A stretch of DNA of 64,000 nt, taken from Panagrolaimus kolymaensis. Taxonomy: Eukaryota > Nematoda > Chromadorea > Rhabditida > Panagrolaimidae. A program made the position numbers and the translations under genes. The stretch is from NCBI GenBank assembly GCA_028622995.1, contig JAJQJQ010000051.1, positions 1,848,241 through 1,912,240 of the forward strand. The letters are read 5' to 3'. Shown piece by piece: positions 47,596-60,300 of this stretch. The notes beneath the pieces are model-generated. The model made no database searches. It was not told the DNA's origin and saw only the letters and a list, made by a program, of their open reading frames with translations. Within the stretch, counting starts at the first letter, position 1, and every line of letters starts with the position of its first letter.

Positions 47596-49339
47596 ATGGA
47601 AGGCGGGTTAAGTTTGAAAGAAGATCTCGTAGAATTATCCCTTGATATAGATGCAATTTTAACTCAAGTTATTTTTTTCCATTAAAAGGTTTTCTTTTAC
47701 TAATATTAATTTTTAGACAATTGCTGTATTTGTTGATTGTGCTAAAAAGCGTAACACCGTTACTGCGATGGATGATAATTTAGCACATTTAACAAGTTTA
47801 TTTTCAAATAAATCAGATCAATTTAAAGAAATGGTTCGAAAAGGTTTGGGTTTTTTTTCCTGATTCTTTAGACTTTTGTTCAACCTTAATTATTTATATA
47901 TTCCTAATCTTTCCTTTTTTAGTTAATTATCATTATAGCAAAGAAAGATATATTCAATCATTAAAAGAATCCGTTAAGCGACGAGATGAATTTATTTGTT
48001 CTCAAACTGAAAAATTATCTGATGCTTTTAAAGCTATTTCCAATGCAAATTATAACGTAAAAAAGTTTTTTCCATTTATTCTTTAATTTTTGTAACAAAA
48101 CTTTTATGTTTCAGGGTCAAAAAGCTCTAAAAAAGGCTAAAGCTGAAAGTAAAACCTTTGAACCTGAAGAAGTGATACGTTTATCACATTTGATATCAAA
48201 AAACTTTTCTGTTGCTTCACCACATTATTGGCAACAAGGTGATCCATCAAGACCTTTTCCAACTGAATTACAATTTCGTATTAGTAATTTTGGTAATCAT
48301 GAAAATGGAATTGTAAGCCATATTTTTATTATATTCTTCCTGCTAAACAGAGTTGTCGTCGAAACATCGAATCCCAATTTCAAGTCGATTTTAATGCTAA
48401 AACTTCAATGGATTGTCTTAATTCGAATTCCTTGAAAAAGTTTTTAGCTCTAGTTACTTTTTTTCAAACAACATTTTTGTTTTATGAGCCATGGAATATA
48501 TTAGAATAGCTTAGAAATGAACAAATTGAGATTCAAAAATAAGCACCAAAACTTTTGTCTTTGAAGAAATCTTTAACTTTCAAAACTAATACTTTATTCG
48601 AGTTTCTAAGTCAAGTCGAGGAGCTTTACCAAAAGCTTGACTCGAGAACAGAGTCGTTTGATTAACCAAAATACGGAAACATTTATGGATCAATAATCGA
48701 TTATTAAATTTTTAGATTTCATTAATTAACATAGTTTTTGAGATATAAAAATCTCTAAATAAATTAAAAAATTGATTATTGAATCAAAGTATCGACTGAA
48801 AATAAAAAAATTTGCTAGTCTTTTTTGATATTTGGTTCATTAACATCTTTTTCGTTTGCATTTATTAAATACCAATTTACCAAAAATTTAATCTTCTTTT
48901 TTTCTTTCAGAAAGATCCAAAAGACCTATCCATATCTTTATTATCTACTTCAACTTTAAATAATTCTTTAAGTAATAATAATAATTTTGGTTCAAATGAT
49001 ATTATTATTCCATCAACATCAGAGGGCATTTCATCAACGACGACAACATTTCTTCCACTTCCTCCAGGAAGCAGCAAAGCTTCAACGGATGGAAATTTGA
49101 GGGATATTAAAACTATGAATGGTTTACCTTCGATATTTAATGATTATAACAATGATGATAATCAACGACGAGGAATGGAATTAATTTTGCCATCCTCTTC
49201 ATCGTCAATAAATAATAATGCAATTGGTGGAAGTTCATCATTATCAGAAGATCAACCAACAACAATAAATTATAGCTCTGGTTTAATGTCATCTGACGAA
49301 GATGATGATGATGATGAAAGTGAAGAAGAAGATGAATAA
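47596..49339 (+). CDS. mdt-4: Mediator complex subunit 4 (MED4)
   Basis: Exons 47596-47667, 47717-47843, 47923-48056, 48115-48312 and 48911-49339 give 319 residues with consistent phases. The N-terminal half is helical/coiled-coil (LKEDLVELSLDIDAILTQ; MDDNLAHLTSLFSNKSDQFK; SLKESVKRRDEFICSQTEKL). The diagnostic MED4 block lies at about 133-167: EEVIRLSHLISKNFSV and PHYWQQGDPSRPFPTELQFR, matching the W.PGDPRRPYPT signature. The C-terminal part is low complexity, Ser/Asn-rich, and ends in an acidic run (SDEDDDDDESEEEDE). MED4 sits in the middle module of Mediator, linking transcription factors to RNA polymerase II in the nucleus. AATAAA at 49345-49350. Confidence 0.88.
48313..48910 (+). other. 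Intron 4 of MED4 gene
   Basis: 598-bp GT-AG intron, the longest of the gene. No distinct element is seen. Confidence 0.6.
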
Positions 49340-49935
49340 ATGAAAATAAAGGGTTTTTTTTCTGTTGTTTTGTTTTTAAAATTTTTTATTTATAAAACTT
49401 TTAATAAAAAATTATTTTTTTATCGCCTCCGAAAGAAGCCGAGACAATGGATTTTCATATTTAAATAATTTCAAGAAAATAATAACAATTTTTTGTTTGT
49501 TGTTGTTTACAATCATTGATCATTATTTAGGCAATGAGCGGCGCATTAGTTTGATGTCATATTTTCTTGCATACTTTCTTTATTATTTATTTTTTTGACA
49601 TAAAATAATGAAACACGTGGCTCTGCTATCTTTTTTTCTTGCTTTGTAAAAGAAAAAATAGAGAAAGATTGTGTTCGCTCTTTCGTTCGACGTGTGGTTG
49701 AAAATGAAATGATAAAGAAACTTTGGTAGTGGTGTTGTCAAAAAATATAATACTTCAAACATTTTTTTATTTGTTTTTTATAACCGTTTTTTTTAAATAT
49801 TTTAAAACAAACTTTTTTGAAAAACATTTTAAAAATATTAATGAAGTTTATTTTTACGAAGTTAAAAAATTGTTAATATTCGAATAAAAAAAAAGAATAA
49901 TAATTAAATCATTCAAATTAAAGTGTATTTCCTTT
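49340..49935. other. Convergent intergenic spacer
   Basis: 3' regions of MED4 (+) and the zinc-finger-repeat gene (-). No gene is seen. Confidence 0.5.
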
Positions 49936-50850
49936 TTATGGAGAACATCCATGTCGACCATTAATCAATAAAAACTCTTCATTTTTGTCATTTTTATGTA
50001 AATTTGCAGTAATGTATCTTTTTTTAAGTTTACAATTTCTGCAACAAAACACTTTCATTTTTTTATCAAAATCAAAAACATAACACAAATTTTCGTCATT
50101 ATTTGGATGCATAACTTTGATAATTGGGCTTCCATTTTTATCATTGGTTATTGAAAAATTTGATGATTGAATAATTTTATCTTCAGTTTGAAAATTTTTT
50201 ATTTCACAAATATGTTCCGATTGATTATAAACTTCAACATAAATTTCTCCATTATTCTTATTTTCACAAATTTTAGCTTTTATATTTTTTCCTTGCTTTC
50301 TACATTCCGAACAATAAAATACGGTATAATTTCGGCTGTATGAATATCCGTTGTTATTATTTTCTGAATTAAAAATAAATAATTTTGATTTGGGAATTCC
50401 ATTACGGTTGTGAAGTAAAGCAAAATGGGGTGGTGCTTTAATAATTTGTTTATTTTCTGGAATAAATTCTTCCGGTTCACAAACATGGTTTTTTGAAGAA
50501 AATTTTATAACCTCTTCATTATTAATTTGGTTTTTAACAAGTTTGGCGTTCATGATGTGACTATGTCGCATGTATCCTTTACATCGATAATTATCTTCAT
50601 GGGCCCAATATGAAAAATAATAGCAACAATGGTTTTGAGCATCGTTTGAAGAAGAGAATACAACAAATTTTAACGCTTTTCCATTTTCATCTTTTTCTGT
50701 GATTTTGAAATTTGAAGCTTTAACCATTGGGATTTCTGATACATATGGGCATGGCTCACATTTATGATCATTTTTAGTTTTTACGATATATGAAGATCCA
50801 TCCTTTTGATCATTGAAATCGATTTTTTGAAGATTTAGATCAACCATCAT
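49936..50850 (-). CDS. Triple Cys/His zinc-finger-repeat protein (FLYWCH-like)
   Basis: Single-exon frame of 304 residues. Three units of about 80-90 residues start near 46, 130 and 224. Each opens with a SNFKIT-like strand and has an aromatic-rich C-x2-C segment (VFYCSECRKQGKNIKAKI; VFCCRNCKLKKRYITANL; in unit 1 a diverged form with YRCKGY). Each closes with H-x-C (SKNHVCEP; SEHICEI; RHGCSP). A C2HC metal site is likely; it resembles FLYWCH/WRKY-like fingers common in nematodes and transposon-derived proteins. DNA binding is inferred only. Residues 1-36 (ending NDHKCEP) look like the tail of a fourth, N-terminal unit, so the protein may be truncated at its start. The first 13 codons and upstream DNA are homologous to the adjacent 162-bp satellite. 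Confidence 0.7.
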   Translation of the reverse strand: MMVDLNLQKIDFNDQKDGSSYIVKTKNDHKCEPCPYVSEIPMVKASNFKITEKDENGKALKFVVFSSSNDAQNHCCYYFSYWAHEDNYRCKGYMRHSHIMNAKLVKNQINNEEVIKFSSKNHVCEPEEFIPENKQIIKAPPHFALLHNRNGIPKSKLFIFNSENNNNGYSYSRNYTVFYCSECRKQGKNIKAKICENKNNGEIYVEVYNQSEHICEIKNFQTEDKIIQSSNFSITNDKNGSPIIKVMHPNNDENLCYVFDFDKKMKVFCCRNCKLKKRYITANLHKNDKNEEFLLINGRHGCSP

Positions 50851-50929
50851 TGTTGTGGTGATTCATAAAAATTGATTTGTTGGTGTTTTTTTAACTTTTT
50901 TGTTTGGAATCGATAGTAAATATGCTCTA
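50813..50929. repeat. Gene-linked satellite monomer (monomer zero)
   Basis: From 50813 the gene's start codons and 5' flank match the satellite consensus almost base for base (ATTGAAATCGATTTTTTGAA, GGTGTTTTTTTAACTTTTTT, GGAATCGATAGTAAATATGC). Left of 50813 is unique coding sequence. The monomer is cut after GCTCTA by the MITE, and its remainder continues at 51307. Confidence 0.88.
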
Positions 50930-51304
50930 CACTGAGAAAAATTTTTCGTGTCACACTTTTGGTGTGACAAGGAAAATAAATATATGGTGGTTGGTCCGAT
51001 AAATTTTGTAAGGTTTAAATTTTTTTATTTTAGTTTCTCCACAATGTGTACTCAACAGTTTTATTATTTTGTGGTTGGAAAAAAAAAAGTATTCAAAATT
51101 CTGTTGTACAACAACGGCACACCTGTGTGACAAAATTTTGACTACTTTTTTTTTTCCAACCACAAATTAATAAAACTGTTGAGTACACTTTGTGGAGAAA
51201 CGAAAATAAGGAAAAATAAACCTTACAAAATTTATCGAGCCAACCACTGTATATTTATTTTCCCTGTGTGACCGAAAATGTCACACTTTTTATTTTTCTC
51301 AGTG
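50930..51304. mobile_element. 375-bp TA-flanked MITE inside the first satellite monomer
   Basis: Inverted termini CACTGAGAAAAA / TTTTTCTCAGTG enclose long, imperfectly paired arms (GTGTCACACTTTT; GGTGGTTGG; AAATTTTGTAAGG and complements). TA is duplicated (50928-50929, 51305-51306). Removing the element and one TA restores GCTCTAGTTAC, as in all later monomers. A Tc1/mariner-type non-autonomous element with no coding part. Confidence 0.9.
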
Positions 51305-51306
51305 TA

Positions 51307-54300
51307 GTTACTATAAAATAAAGCCGCTTTTTCCTACGAATTTTTTCGTAATTGAAATCGATTTTTTGAAGATTTACATCAACCATCAATGTTGAGGTGA
51401 TTCAAAAAAATTGATTTGATGGTGTTTTTTTAACTTTTTTGTTTGGAATCGATAGTAAATATGCTCTAGTTACTATAAAATAAAGCGACTTTTTCCTAAG
51501 TATTTTTTCGTAATTGAAATCGATTTTTTGAAGATTTAGATCAACCATCAATGTTGTGGTGATTCAAAAAAATTGATTTGATGGTGTTTTTTTAACTTTT
51601 TTGTTTGGAATCGATAGTAAATATGCTCTAGTTACTATAAAATAAAGCGACTTTTTCCTACGAATTTTTTCGTAATTGAAATCGATTTTTTGAAGATTTA
51701 CATCAACCATCAATGTTGAGGTGATTCAAAAAAATAGATTTGATGGTGTTTTTTTAACTTTTTTATTTGGAATCGATAGTAAATATGCTCTAGTTACTAA
51801 AAAATAAAGCCACTTTTCCCTACGAATTTTTTCGTAATTGAAATCGATTTTTTGAAGATTTAGATCAACCATCAATGTTGAGGTGATTCAAAAAAATTGA
51901 TTTGTTGGTGTTTTTTTAACTTTTTTGTTTGGAATCGATAGTAAATATGCTCTAGTTACTATAAAATAAAACCAATTTTTCCTACGAATTTTTTCGTAAT
52001 TGAAATCGATTTTTTGAAGATTTAGATCAACCATCATCGTTGTGGTGATTCAAAAAAATTGATTTGATGGTGTTTTTTTAACTTTTTTGTTTGGAATCGA
52101 TAGTAAATATGCTGTAGTTACTATAAAATAAAGCGACTTTTTCCTAAGTATTTTTTCGTAATTGAAATCGATTTTTTGAAGTTTTAGATCAACCATCAAT
52201 GTAAAGCTTATCGAAAAAAATAGATTCGATGGTGTTTTTTAAACTTTTTTGTTTGGAATCGATAGTAAATATGCTCTAGTTACTATAAAATAAAGCGACT
52301 TTTTCCTAAGTATTTTTTCGTAATTGAAATCGATTTTTTGAAGATTTAGATCAACCATCATCGTTGTGGTGATTCAAAAAAATTGATTTGATGGTGTTTT
52401 TTTAACTTTTTTGTTTGGAATCGATAGTAAATATGCTCTAGTTACTATAAAATAAAGCGACTTTTTCCTACGAATTTTTTCGTAATTGAAATCGATTTTT
52501 TGAAGATTTAGATCAACCATCAATGTTGAGGTGATTCAAAAAAATTGATTTGATGGTGTTTTTTTAACTTTTTTGTTTGGAATCGAAAGTAAATATGCTC
52601 TAGTTACTATAAAATAAAGCGACTTTTTCCTACGAATTTTTTCGTAATTGAAATCGATTTTTTGAAGTTTTAGATCAACCATCAATGTTGAGGTGATTCA
52701 AAAAAATTGATTTGATGGTGTTTTTTTAACTTTTTTGTTTGGAATCGAAAGTAAATATGCTCTAGTTACTATAAAATAAAGCGACTTTTTCCTACGAATT
52801 TTTTCGTAATTGAAATCGATTTTTTGAAGATTTACATCAACCATCAATGTTGAGGTGATTCAAAAAAATTGATTTGATGGTTTTTTTTTAACTTTTTTGT
52901 TTGGAATCGAAAGTAAATATGCTCTAGTTACTATAAAATAAAGCGACTTTTTCCTACGAATTTTTTCGTAATTGAAATCGATTTTTTGAAGATTTACATC
53001 AACCATCATTGTTGTGGTGATTCAAAAAAATTGATTTGATGGTGTTTTTTTTACTTTTTTGTTTGGAATCGATAGTAAATATGCTCTAGTTACTATAAAA
53101 TAAAGCGACTTTTTCCTACGAATTTTTTCGTAATTGAAATCGATTTTTTGAAGATTTAGATCAACCATCAATGTTGAGGTTATTCAAAAAAATTGATTTG
53201 ATGGTGTTTTTTTAACTTTTTTGTTTGGAATCGATAGTAAATATGCTCTAGTTACTATAAAATAAAGCCACTTTTTCCTACGAATTTTTTCGTAATTGAA
53301 ATCGATTTTTTGAAGTTTTAGATCAACCATCAATGTTGAGGTGATTCAAAAAAATTGATTTGATGGTGTTTTTTTAACTTTTTTGTTTGGAATCGATAGT
53401 AAATATGCTCTAGTTACTATAAAATAAAGCCACTTTTTCCTACGAATTTTTTCGTAATTGAAATCGATTTTTTGAAGTTTTAGATCAACCATCAATGTTG
53501 AGGTGATTCAAAAAAATTGATTTGATGGTGTTTTTTTAACTTTTTTGTTTGGAATCGATAGTAAATATGCTCTAGTTACTATAAAATAAAGCCACTTTTT
53601 CCTACGAATTTTTTCGTAATTGAAATCGATTTTTTGAAGATTTAGATCAACCATCATTGTTGTGGTGATTCAAAAAAATTGATTTGATGGTGTTTTTTTA
53701 ACTTTTTTGTTTGGAATCGATAGTAAATATGCTCTAGTTACTAAAAAATAAAGCCACTTTTTCCTACGAATTTTTTCGTAATTGAAATCGATTTTTTGAA
53801 GTTTTAGATCAACCATCAATGTTGAGGTGATTCAAAAAAATAGATTTGATGGTGATTTTTTAACTTTTTTGTTTGGAATCGATAGTAAATATGCTCTAGT
53901 TACTATAAAATAAAGCCACTTTTTCCTACGAATTTTTTCGTAATTGAAATCGATTTTTTGAAGTTTTAGATCAACCATCAATGTTGAGGTGATTCAAAAA
54001 AATAGATTTGATGGTGATTTTTTAACTTTTTTGTTTGGAATCGATAGTAAATATGCTCTAGTTACTATAAAATAAAGCCACTTTTTCCTACGAATTTTTT
54101 CGTAATTGAAATCGATTTTTTGAAGATTTACATCAACCATCAATGTTGAGGTGATTCAAAAAAATTGATTTGATGGTGTTTTTTTAACTTTTTTGTTTGG
54201 AATCGAAAGTAAATATGCTCTAGTTACTATAAAATAAAGCGACTTTTTCCTACGAATTTTTTCGTAATTGAAATCGATTTTTTGAAGATTTACATCAACC

Positions 54301-57300
54301 ATCAATGTTGAGGTGATTCAAAAAAATTGATTTGATGGTTTTTTTTTAACTTTTTTGTTTGGAATCGAAAGTAAATATGCTCTAGTTACTATAAAATAAA
54401 GCGACTTTTTCCTACGAATTTTTTCGTAATTGAAATCGATTTTTTGAAGATTTACATCAACCATCATTGTTGTGGTGATTCAAAAAAATTGATTTGATGG
54501 TGTTTTTTTTACTTTTTTGTTTGGAATCGATAGTAAATATGCTCTAGTTACTATAAAATAAAGCGACTTTTTCCTACGAATTTTTTCGTAATTGAAATCG
54601 ATTTTTTGAAGATTTAGATCAACCATCAATGTTGAGGTTATTCAAAAAAATTGATTTGATGGTGTTTTTTTAACTTTTTTGTTTGGAATCGATAGTAAAT
54701 ATGCTCTAGTTACTATAAAATAAAGCCACTTTTTCCTACGAATTTTTTCGTAATTGAAATCGATTTTTTGAAGTTTTAGATCAACCATCAATGTTGAGGT
54801 GATTCAAAAAAATTGATTTGATGGTGTTTTTTTAACTTTTTTGTTTGGAATCGATAGTAAATATGCTCTAGTTACTATAAAATAAAGCCACTTTTTCCTA
54901 CGAATTTTTTCGTAATTGAAATCGATTTTTTGAAGTTTTAGATCAACCATCAATGTTGAGGTGATTCAAAAAAATTGATTTGATGGTGTTTTTTTAACTT
55001 TTTTGTTTGGAATCGATAGTAAATATGCTCTAGTTACTATAAAATAAAGCCACTTTTTCCTACGAATTTTTTCGTAATTGAAATCGATTTTTTGAAGATT
55101 TAGATCAACCATCATTGTTGTGGTGATTCAAAAAAATTGATTTGATGGTGTTTTTTTAACTTTTTTGTTTGGAATCGATAGTAAATATGCTCTAGTTACT
55201 ATAAAATAAAGCCACTTTTTCCTACGAATTTTTTCGTAATTGAAATCGATTTTTTGAAGTTTTAGATCAACCATCAATGTTGAGGTGATTCAAAAAAATA
55301 GATTTGATGGTGTTTTTTTAACTTTTTTGTTTGGAATCGATAGTAAATATGCTCTAGTTACTAAAAAATAAAGCCACTTTTTCCTACGAATTTTTTCGTA
55401 ATTGAAATCGATTTTTTGAAGTTTTAGATCAACCATCAATGTTGAGGTGATTCAAAAAAATAGATTTGATGGTGATTTTTTAACTTTTTTGTTTGGAATC
55501 GATAGTAAATATGCTCTAGTTACTATAAAATAAAGCCACTTTTTCCTACGAATTTTTTCGTAATTGAAATCGATTTTTTGAAGATTTAGATCAACCATCA
55601 TTGTTGTGGTGATTCAAAAAAATTGATTTGATGGTGATTTTTTAACTTTTTTGTTTGGAATCGATAGTAAATATGCTCTAGTTACTATAAAATAAAGCCA
55701 CTTTTTCCTACGAATTTTTTCGTAATTGAAATCGATTTTTTGAAGATTTAGATCAACCATCATTGTTGTGGTGATTCAAAAAAATTGATTTGATGGTGTT
55801 TTTTTAACTTTTTTGTTTGGAATCGATAGTAAATATGCTCTAGTTACTATAAAATAAAGCCACTTTTTCCTACGAATTTTTTCGTAATTGAAATCGATTT
55901 TTTGAAGTTTTAGATCAACCATCAATGTTGAGGTGATTCAAAAAAATAGATTTGATGGTGTTTTTTTAACTTTTTTGTTTGGAATCGATAGTAAATATGC
56001 TCTAGTTACTAAAAAATAAAGCCACTTTTTCCTACGAATTTTTTCGTAATTGAAATCGATTTTTTGAAGTTTTAGATCAACCATCAATGTTGAGGTGATT
56101 CAAAAAAATAGATTTGATGGTGATTTTTTAACTTTTTTGTTTGGAATCGATAGTAAATATGCTCTAGTTACTATAAAATAAAGCCACTTTTTCCTACGAA
56201 TTTTTTCGTAATTGAAATCGATTTTTTGAAGATTTAGATCAACCATCATTGTTGTGGTGATTCAAAAAAATTGATTTGATGGTGATTTTTTAACTTTTTT
56301 GTTTGGAATCGATAGTAAATATGCTCTAGTTACTAAAAAATAAAGCCACTTTTTCCTACGAATTTTTTCGTAATTGAAATCGATTTTTTGAAGTTTTAGA
56401 TCAACCATCAATGTTGAGGTGATTCAAAAAAATAGATTTGATGGTGATTTTTTAACTTTTTTGTTTGGAATCGATAGTAAATATGCTCTAGTTACTATAA
56501 AATAAAGCCACTTTTTCCTACGAATTTTTTCGTAATTGAAATCGATTTTTTGAAGATTTAGATCAACCATCATTGTTGTGGTGATTCAAAAAAATTGATT
56601 TGATGGTGATTTTTTAACTTTTTTGTTTGGAATCGATAGTAAATATGCTCTAGTTACTAAAAAATAAAGCCACTTTTTCCTACGAATTTTTTCGTAATTG
56701 AAATCGATTTTTTGAAGTTTTAGATCAACCATCAATGTTGAGGTGATTCAAAAAAATAGATTTGATGGTGATTTTTTAACTTTTTTGTTTGGAATCGATA
56801 GTAAATATGCTCTAGTTACTATAAAATAAAGCCACTTTTTCCTACGAATTTTTTCGTAATTGAAATCGATTTTTTGAAGATTTAGATCAACCATCATTGT
56901 TGTGGTGATTCAAAAAAATTGATTTGATGGTGTTTTTTTAACTTTTTTGTTTGGAATCGATAGTAAATAGGCTCTAGTTACTAAAAAATAAAGCCACTTT
57001 TTCCTACGAATTTTTTCGTAATTGAAATCGATTTTTTGAAGTTTTAGATCAACCATCAATGTTGAGGTGATTCAAAAAAATTGATTTGATGGTGTTTTTT
57101 TAACTTTTTTGTTTGGAATCGATAGTAAATATGCTCTAGTTACTAAAAAATAAAGCCACTTTTTCCTACGAATTTTTTCGTAATTGAAATCGATTTTTTG
57201 AAGTTTTAGATCAACCATCAATGTTGAGGTGATTCAAAAAAATAGATTTGATGGTGATTTTTTAACTTTTTTGTTTGGAATCGATAGTAAATATGCTCTA

Positions 57301-60300
57301 GTTACTATAAATAAAGCCACTTTTTCCTACGAATTTTTTCGTAATTGAAATCGATTTTTTGAAGATTTAGATCAACCATCATTGTTGTGGTGATTCAAAA
57401 AAATTGATTTGATGGTGATTTTTTAACTTTTTTGTTTGGAATCGATAGTAAATATGCTCTAGTTACTAAAAAATAAAGCCACTTTTTCCTACGAATTTTT
57501 TCGTAATTGAAATCGATTTTTTGAAGTTTTAGATCAACCATCAATGTTGAGGTGATTCAAAAAAATAGATTTGATGGTGATTTTTTAACTTTTTTGTTTG
57601 GAATCGATAGTAAATATGCTCTAGTTACTATAAAATAAAGCCACTTTTTCCTACGAATTTTTTCGTAATTGAAATCGATTTTTTGAAGATTTAGATCAAC
57701 CATCATTGTTGTGGTGATTCAAAAAAATTGATTTGATGGTGATTTTTTAACTTTTTTGTTTGGAATCGATAGTAAATATGCTCTAGTTACTAAAAAATAA
57801 AGCCACTTTTTCCTACGAATTTTTTCGTAATTGAAATCGATTTTTTGAAGTTTTAGATCAACCATCAATGTTGAGGTGATTCAAAAAAATAGATTTGATG
57901 GTGATTTTTTAACTTTTTTGTTTGGAATCGATAGTAAATATGCTCTAGTTACTATAAAATAAAGCCACTTTTTCCTACGAATTTTTTCGTAATTGAAATC
58001 GATTTTTTGAAGATTTAGATCAACCATCATTGTTGTGGTGATTCAAAAAAATTGATTTGATGGTGTTTTTTTAACTTTTTTGTTTGGAATCGATAGTAAA
58101 TAGGCTCTAGTTACTAAAAAATAAAGCCACTTTTTCCTACGAATTTTTTCGTAATTGAAATCGATTTTTTGAAGTTTTAGATCAACCATCAATGTTGAGG
58201 TGATTCAAAAAAATTGATTTGATGGTGTTTTTTTAACTTTTTTGTTTGGAATCGATAGTAAATATGCTCTAGTTACTATAAAATAAAGCCACTTTTTCCT
58301 ACGAATTTTTTCGTAATTGAAATCGATTTTTTGAAGATTTAGATCAACCATCATTGTTGTGGTGATTCAAAAAAATTGATTTGATGGTGTTTTTTTAACT
58401 TTTTTGTTTGGAATCGATAGTAAATATGCTCTAGTTACTATAAAATAAAGCCACTTTTTCCTACGAATTTTTTCGTAATTGAAATCGATTTTTTGAAGTT
58501 TTAGATCAACCATCAATGTTGAGGTGATTCAAAAAAATTGATTTGATGGTGTTTTTTTAACTTTTTTGTTTGGAATCGATAGTAAATATGCTCTAGTTAC
58601 TATAAAATAAAGCCACTTTTTCCTACGAATTTTTTCGTAATTGAAATCGATTTTTTGAAGTTTTAGATCAACCATCATTGTTGTGGTGATTCAAAAAAAT
58701 TGATTTGATGGTGTTTTTTTAACTTTTTTGTTTGGAATCGATAGTAAATATGCTCTAGTTACTATAAAATAAAGCCACTTTTTCCTACGAATTTTTTCGT
58801 AATTGAAATCGATTTTTTGAAGTTTTAGATCAACCATCAATGTTGAGGTGATTCAAAAAAATTGATTTGATGGTGTTTTTTTAACTTTTTTGTTTGGAAT
58901 CGATAGTAAATATGCTCTAGTTACTATAAAATAAAGCCACTTTTTCCTACGAATTTTTTCGTAATTGAAATCGATTTTTTGAAGTTTTAGATCAACCATC
59001 AATGTTGAGGTGATTCAAAAAAATTGATTTGATGGTGTTTTTTTAACTTTTTTGTTTGGAATCGATAGTAAATATGCTCTAGTTACTATAAAATAAAGCC
59101 ACTTTTTCCTACGAATTTTTTCGTAATTGAAATCGATTTTTTGAAGATTTAGATCAACCATCATTGTTGTGGTGATTCAAAAAAATTGATTTGATGGTGT
59201 TTTTTTAACTTTTTTGTTTGGTATCGATAGTAAATATGCTCTAGTTACTATAAAATAAAGCCACTTTTTCCTACGAATTTTTTCGTAATTGAAATCGATT
59301 TTTTGAAGTTTTAGATCAACCATCAATGTTGAGGTGATTCAAAAAAATAGATTTGATGGTGTTTTTTTAACTTTTTTGTTTGGAATCGATAGTAAATATG
59401 CTCTAGTTACTATAAAATAAAGCCACTTTTTCCTACGAATTTTTTCGTAATTGAAATCGATTTTTTGAAGTTTTAGATCAACCATCAATGTTGAGGTGAT
59501 TCAAAAAAATTGATTTGATGGTGTTTTTTTAACTTTTTTGTTTGGAATCGATAGTAAATATGCTCTAGTTACTATAAAATAAAGCCACTTTTTCCTACGA
59601 ATTTTTTCGTAATTGAAATCGATTTTTTGAAGTTTTAGATCAACCATCATTGTTGTGGTGATTCAAAAAAATTGATTTGATGGTGTTTTTTTAACTTTTT
59701 TGTTTGGAATCGATAGTAAATATGCTCTAGTTACTATAAAATAAAGCCACTTTTTCCTACGAATTTTTTCGTAATTGAAATCGATTTTTTGAAGTTTTAG
59801 ATCAACCATCAATGTTGAGGTGATTCAAAAAAATTGATTTGATGGTGTTTTTTTAACTTTTTTGTTTGGAATCGATAGTAAATATGCTCTAGTTACTATA
59901 AAATAAAGCCACTTTTTCCTACGAATTTTTTCGTAATTGAAATCGATTTTTTGAAGATTTAGATCAACCATCATTGTTGTGGTGATTCAAAAAAATTGAT
60001 TTGATGGTGTTTTTTTAACTTTTTTGTTTGGAATCGATAGTAAATATGCTCTAGTTACTATAAAATAAAGCCACTTTTTCCTACGAATTTTTTCGTAATT
60101 GAAATCGATTTTTTGAAGTTTTAGATCAACCATCAATGTTGAGGTGATTCAAAAAAATAGATTTGATGGTGTTTTTTTAACTTTTTTGTTTGGAATCGAT
60201 AGTAAATATGCTCTAGTTACTATAAAATAAAGCCACTTTTTCCTACGAATTTTTTCGTAATTGAAATCGATTTTTTGAAGTTTTACATCAACCATCAATG

